Assembly: GCA_036847245.1 (NCBI GenBank)
Contig: DAIUAL010000084.1
Location: forward strand, 1-13,174
Length of the DNA stretch: 13,174 nt
From: UBA4661 sp002405405
Lineage (GTDB): Bacteria > Bacteroidota > Ignavibacteria > Kapaibacteriales > UBA4661
Direction: 5' to 3'
Part shown: positions 7,685 through 13,174 of the stretch, piece by piece
Layout: each line of letters begins with the position of its first letter
Position numbering within the stretch: position 1 is the first letter of the stretch
Notes under the pieces: generated by a model
Seen by the model: only the letters and a program-made list of their open reading frames with translations
The model's database searches: none
What the model was told of the DNA's origin: nothing
Translations under genes and position numbers: made by a program

Positions 7685-7716
7685 TCACATCATAAAAAAG
7701 AGCGACAGAACAACAC

Positions 7717-9591
7717 TTACCACAAGAGTTGCACGCCGACACTACCGAAAATGCCACGCTCTTGGTAGCCATCAAAAAGAAAAATTGTTTGATTGAGCAA
7801 ATTATCGCCCCGCACGAACAAATGCACATTCGGCTTGAGTTTCCATGTTGCGGACAAGCGCAGATCAGCAAAGGAAGGTAGTCGATTGTAATTGAGAAAT
7901 ATACCTGGACCTATCAATGTCGTTCCTACTCGTTCACCCATATACTGGAACGACAATATCGTTGAAAATTCTTGCGACCACTCACGGCGGTACTCAGCAT
8001 TGACAAGCAGTGTTGGTAAGTACGGCAACCCGGCAGAAAATCGTGATGTCGAAGTTTTTCCTGATTGAGACACCACAGATACATTCAGCGCATCATCAGA
8101 CGAAAATTTCCATAGGAGTCCTGCTCGTACTTGCGTGATAGTAGCTTGGGGTACATCTGATTTGAATTCACCTGAATTTCTAAATGCTGTTCCCGGAGGA
8201 GCTACGCCAACTCCTCCTAGAAAGTATGTTTGATAGTAATCATAGTCTGTATAACCACCACCCAAAGTAAGTTGTAAATTCCGCGAAGGATGAAAAAGTA
8301 ATTCCACATTGGTGCCAAGATTGACAGTTGGGGCAACCCAACTCCCACTATAAAGGACATCTCCCCTAAACGTTGCGTACGGATTGCTTCGTAGAACGTC
8401 AATCATAGATTTCTGCTCGACACCACGCCATACTTTTGCACGAAGCGTTATGGTTGGAGAGAAGCGCATCTCACCGGAAAAATCAATCTTCAAAAAATTG
8501 TTTTGTGTTGCTTCCGATGTACCGCCTAAAAATCTTCTACGCCAATCCCTAACGGTTTGATAGCCAGCAAAACCATCAATACTGAAGGATTCTGATTGCT
8601 GTGATAGGGTTATCAAAGCTTCAATTAAAGGGCATGATTGTGTAACAATGGTAGGATCATTGGATAATGTAAAGTTACCGGACTGCAATTGTACATTCAC
8701 ACGACCACCCAATCGCCATCCACCTCCCAACACAGTATTAGCACCAGCGAAGAGTGATCCTGCAAGCAATGTTTCGCTTTGTGTGTAAATCATTGGCAAA
8801 GAGGGAAAACCTACTCCTGTCGATATTCTCGGAACATTCGTTGTATCCGTATTCAAAAAACTCGCCTCCAACCGCGCGCCCATCTCGAAGTTGATGTTCT
8901 CATGCGTACCACTAGTCGTAATGCCCGCAGAAAAATCATTCCATGTTCGCTTCGGAGCAGAGTCGCCTACGGCAAAAAATTTATAGCTACTCGTATTGAA
9001 TTTCACCCAACTTTCTGTTACGCTACCCCCAAAGAAGAAATACTTCTTGGGTGCAGTGTAGCGCGAGGTAATGTGTGCATAGCCCTGCATGAAGTCAGCA
9101 TTCGTGCGATGCCCTTGGCTGTATGTGCCACCACCGGCAATATTCAGTTGAAAATCTCCCGGTGTAAAGCGCATTCCTGCATCAATCGATGGCGTGAAAA
9201 ACATACCCACACTGCCACGCAAAAAACCATTGTACTCTTGCACCGGCAACGATTGCCCGGGCAATGCAATGATATTCGCCAAGCGAGGCGGTGTTTTCTC
9301 GATGCCATTGTATCGATCCAATTGTTCCGGCGACAGCTTTGCTTGTGCACGCGGAGCGCGCTTTGATCCGCCCGGTATATTCAACTCTGCCTTACCCTCG
9401 ATAACAAATTCAGGTAGTTCCAAGGGCTTGGTACGCTCCTGCTTGGCAGAGTCTTGTCTGGCAGGACTTACCTGTGCTATGAGAGCAGATATACCGCAGA
9501 AAAAAACACTTAAAAGGAATGCAATGCGTGTCATAGTTTTTTTCAGAGAGAGAAAAGAGATAATCATCGATATACTAATTCCATTCGGCAT
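7717..9591 (-). CDS. Outer-membrane beta-barrel protein, TonB-receptor-like but without plug domain
   Basis: A 624-aa secreted protein. The signal peptide is MTRIAFLLSVFFCGISALIA followed by Q, beginning at residue 20. Next comes a short linker with a TonB-box-like PEFVIEG (60-66) and a proline/basic stretch. From about residue 120 alternating aromatic/hydrophobic strands run to the end. The C-terminus has the receptor-like VRGDNLLNQTIFLF (593-606) and finishes on a terminal Trp after GIFGSVGVQLL, the usual signature recognised by the barrel assembly machinery. No plug domain of about 110-150 residues separates the TonB-box-like motif from the barrel. ATG 9591 overlaps the upstream TAA (TAATG), with AGGA at 9603-9600, 8 nt ahead. 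Secretion would work more naturally from ATG 9534 (or 9567), so initiation may be at either. It is preceded by the giant TPR gene, with which it is probably translationally coupled. The HK gene ends 32 bp away convergently. The substrate is unknown. Confidence 0.82.
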   Translation of the reverse strand: MPNGISISMIISFLSLKKTMTRIAFLLSVFFCGISALIAQVSPARQDSAKQERTKPLELPEFVIEGKAELNIPGGSKRAPRAQAKLSPEQLDRYNGIEKTPPRLANIIALPGQSLPVQEYNGFLRGSVGMFFTPSIDAGMRFTPGDFQLNIAGGGTYSQGHRTNADFMQGYAHITSRYTAPKKYFFFGGSVTESWVKFNTSSYKFFAVGDSAPKRTWNDFSAGITTSGTHENINFEMGARLEASFLNTDTTNVPRISTGVGFPSLPMIYTQSETLLAGSLFAGANTVLGGGWRLGGRVNVQLQSGNFTLSNDPTIVTQSCPLIEALITLSQQSESFSIDGFAGYQTVRDWRRRFLGGTSEATQNNFLKIDFSGEMRFSPTITLRAKVWRGVEQKSMIDVLRSNPYATFRGDVLYSGSWVAPTVNLGTNVELLFHPSRNLQLTLGGGYTDYDYYQTYFLGGVGVAPPGTAFRNSGEFKSDVPQATITQVRAGLLWKFSSDDALNVSVVSQSGKTSTSRFSAGLPYLPTLLVNAEYRREWSQEFSTILSFQYMGERVGTTLIGPGIFLNYNRLPSFADLRLSATWKLKPNVHLFVRGDNLLNQTIFLFDGYQERGIFGSVGVQLLW

Positions 9592-12500
9592 TACTTTCGT
9601 CCTGCAATGCGCTTCAAACGGGCTTCGGCGGTTTGTCCGAATTCATCGCCGGAACGAAGCGTTTGCACCGTGCGATACATTTCGCGTGCCGAAGCAAAGT
9701 CTTTGATCTGCTCATAGCATTCACCGAGATTCAGGATTGCCAATGAATTCCAATCTTCAAACTGACCATACTTTGTTTTGCTGATAAGCAGTGCTTCGAT
9801 CGCTTGTTTATATTTCTTTTGCTTCACCCATGATTCACCGATGCGGTATTGCGACTCCGCGGCGAGATCATCGGTGCGCGTCAACAGTTTACCGAATTCG
9901 ATTCGGGCAGTATCATACACTTCGATACTGCGATAGTACATCCCACGCCGAAACCGACTACGATCACCAAATTCTGTTCCGGCAAATTTTGTTGCAACAC
10001 TATCGTACAAACGCATCGCCATAAGCGTGTCTTTGCGAACTTCACGGAGATATGCGCGCTCGAACAAAGCACGTGCCGACGATTCACCACGCGGATAGCG
10101 TATCGGTACCAAAGCGAAAAGCGAATCAGCGATCTGCAATTTGCCACTCTCACTCATCAAGGCGGCACTTTCCATGAGAGCAACTTCTGCAAGTGGCGAC
10201 TGCGAAAAACGTGTTTGCACATCGGCAAACATTTTCATGCCACGTGCAGTATCACCCACAGCAACATAGCTCCGTGCAAGATTGAGCAATGCCTCTGCAC
10301 TCTTGTCGCTATCAGTATTTTTCTTGAGGAAATCCTCAAACTCTGCAATGGCATTCGCGTAGTTGCGACCAACATAAAAGACATTCGCTTTTTTGAATTG
10401 TACATCGCGCGCCATATCAGAATTCGGGTTCAAGTTGATATACTTATCAGCAAGAGTTGTTGCTTCCGATTCACGCCCCAAGATCACCAAACAATCCTGC
10501 ATGGCATTGACAGCACTCACAGCAATCGGTTGGGTTGGAAAATTGTCTGCCACCGTGCGATATGCTTTAATGGCATCCTCAAATTTTTCAGTGTTATAGT
10601 ATGCATCGCCCAGCGTGTACCATATTTGGGGTAACACATTCGACTTGGGGAATCGCTCAGCAATGTCAATGAGTTTATTGATTGCCAATTCATAATTCTT
10701 CTGTTGGAATTGAATCCATGCCGCTGTGTAGAGCGCATCATCGGTCAATGATGACATCGGCTTACTCAAAGCAAAGTTTTGGAATTCCTGTATCGCCATA
10801 TTGTAGTCGCCTGCACGATACAATGCCTGTCCCAACTGATATGCGCAATATTCTTGCAATTCTTGTTGCTCTTTCGATACGCCGCGTAGTCGTGCCGCTT
10901 GTCGATAGGCATCTGCCGAACCACGGTATTGCTTGATGAGATACAACCCATCACCCTTGCGAGCAAGTGCATCGAGAGCATAATCGCTTTGAGGAAATTC
11001 TCGCAGAAGTCGTGTGAAAGTAACTGCCGACTCCGCGAATCGCCGTGTGCGAAATTCAATCCAACCCAAACCATACAATGCTTCTTCGGTGCGATTCACA
11101 TCCGTAGCACGCAATGTTGTACCATCAGCAAATTCTTTGATGTACTGTCGAAATGTTTGCTCGGCATTTTTGATGACATCAGCACGATAGTATGCCTCGC
11201 CCAACCAAAAAAGTGCTTCGCTTTTTTCAACTAAAGGATCTTGCACTGATTGCAATAATTGTACAATTGCTTCGCGATAGTTTTTGTTTTGCACTTGCGC
11301 AATCGCACGCTTGAGTTTTGCAGAAGCAATCACCCCCATCTTGTCGGGAAATTCTTTTTGCTCTGCTTTTTCTGCGCCTGTAATTGCACGGTCTAAGGTT
11401 TTCTCTGCGCTAGCATAATTTCCTGCATCACTTTGTACTGTCGCAAGCAAGAATAGCACACGTGCAGTCGTCGTCGGCTGACTTGCTTCACGGGTGCCGC
11501 GTTCAAGGATTTTTCGAGCATCATCAAGTTTGCCGTCTTCGTAGTGCATTTGCCCTAATTCGAGCAAGGCTTCTGCCACGAGCGGATAGTCAGAACGTAC
11601 TGACAAACCTGACAATTCTTTGCGGGCTTCATCACGTCTGCCCAAGCGTTTGAGCGAGAGGGCATGATAGAGCTGTGCTTCGGCAAGTGTACGGTCTTGT
11701 TCACGAGTCTGCTCACCCTGATATGCATCTATCACTTGTTGAAAAGACTGCTCGGCAAGGACAAATGCCTCAGTAGCAAATTGTACAAACCCCAGTCCTG
11801 CACGCGCATTGGTTTGCAAAGCAGAATTCGGGTAGTTCGTTAGAAAACCTTGATAGCGGATACTGGCTTGTTGATATTTTCCTGCACTTGCCAGTGCTTC
11901 GGCAAGTACGAAATCATAGTACTCACGAATATCGCCGCAATAATCTTGTTCTTCATAAAGTGGAGTATTGTCCTTGCCCGAGGCTGTTGCTTCAGCAGGT
12001 TTTGTTCCTGCTATGCTGTTGGTGGATGCTTCCGGCTCATTGCCGGCAATGGTTTGCACAACGACTTCAGCTTGCGCAAGATCGCTGAGTGCCTCATTAG
12101 GTTTACGTTGGAGAATCGCATTTTGAGCTTTGCGAAGTAACGCATTGACAATGGTATTTCTCCGTGGATAACGACGGATAATCATTGCGTAAAAATCACT
12201 TGCCTTTTCGTAATCACCATTGACTTCTGCAATACGTGCTAACATCGTAAGAGCATCATCTGCAAGCGGCAAATCGGGGAATTCCTCTGCACACTGCGCA
12301 AATGCCTGTGCCGCTGATACATTTGCCCGCTGATGCAGGAGAACAATACCATCTTGAAAAAGCGCTTCTCCGATAATCGTACGGTATATCGAATCTGCGC
12401 GAACGCTATCATTGGCACGTGCTGAACGAATCGTTTCGGTGTACCATTGATGGGCAGCTTCGTAGTTCTTCGCTGTGTGCGCCATCCGTGCTTTCACACG

Positions 12501-12851
12501 ATAGAGCAATGGCGTAAACGGAGAATTTGTGCGCTCGGCAAGAGCAGAGTCTAACACTTTGGTTGCTAATTCTAATTCTTGCGCGAGGATGAGACTTTGC
12601 ACACGTACAAGAATCGGATGATCGCCATACGCTGTACGCCAAGGCAATTGTGCCGATCGGGCAATGCGCTCAGCAGACTGTGTAAGAAACTGAAATTGAG
12701 CTTCCTCAGCATTCATGCCCATGCGATAGGGCGAACCCTCAGGAAAAGGAATTAACTGTGCCGAGAGTGGAGCAGAAGACCATACTACACCCGCGACAAC
12801 AAAGCTCAACCACCATGAGGAAGAAAATATATTACGCACCATCTGCACCAT
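9591..12851 (-). CDS. Large secreted tetratricopeptide-repeat protein (about 1,086 aa)
   Basis: A signal peptide (about 1-31, basic start then WWLSFVVAGVVW, ending PLSA|Q) is followed by some 1,050 residues of TPR-type helical pairs. Recognisable units recur throughout: NYEAAHQWY, GDYEKASDFYAMIIRRYP, GDYNMAIQEFQNFALSKP, NYELAINKLIDIAERFP, KFEDAIKAYRTVADNFP, NYANAIAEFEDFLKK, KKYKQAIEALL. The 'pYP/FP' ends resemble the YbgF/BamD-like periplasmic TPR class. The only clear break is a low-complexity linker encoded near 11950-12056. Such proteins are scaffolds for multiprotein assemblies at the periplasmic face of the envelope; no enzymatic motif is seen. The start is uncertain. ATG 12851 has a GAG 4 nt upstream and gives a normal signal peptide, whereas ATG 12878 and TTG 12926 give longer n-regions without a ribosome site, and ATG 12842 is also possible. 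The stop TAA (9593-9591) overlaps the next gene's ATG by one base. Confidence 0.88.
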   Translation of the reverse strand: MVQMVRNIFSSSWWLSFVVAGVVWSSAPLSAQLIPFPEGSPYRMGMNAEEAQFQFLTQSAERIARSAQLPWRTAYGDHPILVRVQSLILAQELELATKVLDSALAERTNSPFTPLLYRVKARMAHTAKNYEAAHQWYTETIRSARANDSVRADSIYRTIIGEALFQDGIVLLHQRANVSAAQAFAQCAEEFPDLPLADDALTMLARIAEVNGDYEKASDFYAMIIRRYPRRNTIVNALLRKAQNAILQRKPNEALSDLAQAEVVVQTIAGNEPEASTNSIAGTKPAEATASGKDNTPLYEEQDYCGDIREYYDFVLAEALASAGKYQQASIRYQGFLTNYPNSALQTNARAGLGFVQFATEAFVLAEQSFQQVIDAYQGEQTREQDRTLAEAQLYHALSLKRLGRRDEARKELSGLSVRSDYPLVAEALLELGQMHYEDGKLDDARKILERGTREASQPTTTARVLFLLATVQSDAGNYASAEKTLDRAITGAEKAEQKEFPDKMGVIASAKLKRAIAQVQNKNYREAIVQLLQSVQDPLVEKSEALFWLGEAYYRADVIKNAEQTFRQYIKEFADGTTLRATDVNRTEEALYGLGWIEFRTRRFAESAVTFTRLLREFPQSDYALDALARKGDGLYLIKQYRGSADAYRQAARLRGVSKEQQELQEYCAYQLGQALYRAGDYNMAIQEFQNFALSKPMSSLTDDALYTAAWIQFQQKNYELAINKLIDIAERFPKSNVLPQIWYTLGDAYYNTEKFEDAIKAYRTVADNFPTQPIAVSAVNAMQDCLVILGRESEATTLADKYINLNPNSDMARDVQFKKANVFYVGRNYANAIAEFEDFLKKNTDSDKSAEALLNLARSYVAVGDTARGMKMFADVQTRFSQSPLAEVALMESAALMSESGKLQIADSLFALVPIRYPRGESSARALFERAYLREVRKDTLMAMRLYDSVATKFAGTEFGDRSRFRRGMYYRSIEVYDTARIEFGKLLTRTDDLAAESQYRIGESWVKQKKYKQAIEALLISKTKYGQFEDWNSLAILNLGECYEQIKDFASAREMYRTVQTLRSGDEFGQTAEARLKRIAGRK
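11950..12056 (-). repeat. Low-complexity linker with internal duplication in the TPR protein
   Basis: Within the TPR protein, about 266-300 residues after the proposed start, regular helices stop and a Gly/Pro/Thr/Glu-rich stretch appears. It contains two near-identical decamers, IAGNEPEAST and IAGTKPAEAT, separated by NS. This looks like a short duplicated flexible hinge separating an N-terminal TPR block of about 230 residues from the main superhelix. Confidence 0.55.
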
Positions 12852-12923
12852 GTTTCTCACAAGATTCAATAAAATCATGAATGTTTTGCAACTGGTTTTA
12901 CAAATACTGTACCAAGTCGTACG

Positions 12924-12936
12924 CAATTAACAATTG
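12924..12936. promoter_or_regulatory. Inverted repeat CAATT-aac-AATTG in divergent region
   Basis: A 13-bp palindrome lies between the TPR gene and the divergent right-edge gene, 73 bp upstream of the proposed TPR start. Its 5-bp arms are AT-rich, so it is weak evidence. No confident promoter boxes could be assigned in 12852-13063, which is AT-rich and has no other gene that I can support. Confidence 0.15.
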
Positions 12937-13063
12937 AACAGTTTTTATGCCTCATGAGAAGCAATTTTTATTTCCGGCGAAGTGGTTTTTTATTTGGTGG
13001 AATTGCTGTAATGTTGCGTCCTCAATTGCTGGTCATTGTCTCATGTGTGTATGGAAATTCTCT

Positions 13064-13174
13064 ATGCCGAACCGTAAAATTCATCCGAAAGGACCTGCAA
13101 AGCAGACTTTGGCATTTCCTCACTCGCGCGCTGTGGAAAAAGTTTCTGCGCCCAAACATCCTCCTCGTTCTGCC
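13064..13174 (+). CDS. 5' end of an unidentified gene, basic/proline-rich N-terminus
   Basis: An open frame begins MPNRKIHPKGPAKQTLAFPH and continues to the right edge, 37 codons visible. ATG 13064 has GGA at 13053-13055, 8 nt upstream (tgGGAaattctct-ATG). The same frame is open further back to ATGs at 13043 and 12947, but those extensions read as cysteine- and tryptophan-rich non-coding sequence without a ribosome site. The N-terminus is strongly basic and rich in Pro, Lys and Ala, like the disordered cytoplasmic tails that precede membrane or DNA-binding domains; that is only an impression. The gene is divergent from the TPR/barrel operon. I do not recognise the family from this fragment. 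Confidence 0.5.
   Translation, partial: MPNRKIHPKGPAKQTLAFPHSRAVEKVSAPKHPPRSA

Noticed and set aside
7685..7716. Possible bidirectional terminator between the convergent kinase and barrel genes
   Set aside because: The 32-bp gap has an A-run but no GC-rich hairpin that I could pair on either strand.
8779..9706. Two overlapping + strand ORFs (195 and 170 codons) opposite the barrel gene
   Set aside because: They are antisense to the barrel and the TPR gene end, with low-plausibility composition (Arg/Cys/His-rich) and no recognisable motif. Overlapping one another in different frames also argues against both.
9849..10634. 261-codon + strand ORF opposite the giant TPR gene
   Set aside because: It lies wholly antisense to a gene with clear TPR periodicity. 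Its translation is rich in Cys, His and Ile, has no domain pattern and no ribosome site, and is typical of a shadow frame.
1..13174. tRNA/rRNA genes, CRISPR arrays, insertion sequences, phage or defence genes
   Set aside because: No tandem direct repeats with spacers, no transposase or integrase motifs, no terminal inverted repeats and no tRNA-like cloverleaf stretch were noticed. Nearly all of the window is accounted for by the listed genes.

Overview
The window is ordinary-density bacterial chromosome with moderately low GC by eye. Double-membrane genes dominate: a large periplasmic TPR protein, a porin-like or TonB-receptor-like barrel ending in an aromatic residue, and a periplasmic-sensor histidine kinase with TPRs. 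This points to a Gram-negative bacterium. Together with the protein style (IAQ/SAQ signal-peptide ends, 'DNLLN' barrel motif), the Bacteroidota/Chlorobiota (Ignavibacteria/Kapabacteria-like) group is my best guess, but this is inference and no marker gene is present. No rRNA, tRNA, CRISPR array, insertion sequence or phage gene was seen.

Left part (1-4173): the 3' end of an AlkA-type 3-methyladenine DNA glycosylase runs in from the left edge on the + strand. Facing it is a minus-strand block, in transcription order: an SPFH/prohibitin-like membrane protein (4173-3268), a DUF21-CBS-CorC/HlyC membrane protein (3218-1902), a YbbR/CdaR-like anchored protein (1909-818, overlapping the previous gene by 8 bp) and, after a gap, an unrecorded 46-aa small ORF with a strong Shine-Dalgarno (707-567). 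The first three look like an envelope-related operon.

Middle (4174-7684): a divergent intergenic region holds a perfect 10-bp tandem repeat and a hyphenated inverted repeat. It leads into a + strand pair, an MscS-type mechanosensitive channel and, 23 bp later, a 722-aa protein. That protein begins with a complete DUF2256-type four-cysteine zinc-ribbon module fused to a membrane segment, TPRs, a second membrane segment and a full HisKA-HATPase_c kinase core. This fusion is the most unusual object in the window. A G5 tract just after the zinc module, where losing one G would split the ORF, is the main alternative explanation.

Right part (7717-13174): a minus-strand pair encodes a giant secreted TPR protein of about 1,090 aa and a plug-less outer-membrane beta-barrel. 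They are joined by a TAATG stop/start overlap with a Shine-Dalgarno inside the upstream gene, so they are probably translationally coupled and act together at the periplasm/outer membrane. A divergent, unidentified + strand gene with a basic, proline-rich N-terminus begins near 13064 and runs off the right edge.
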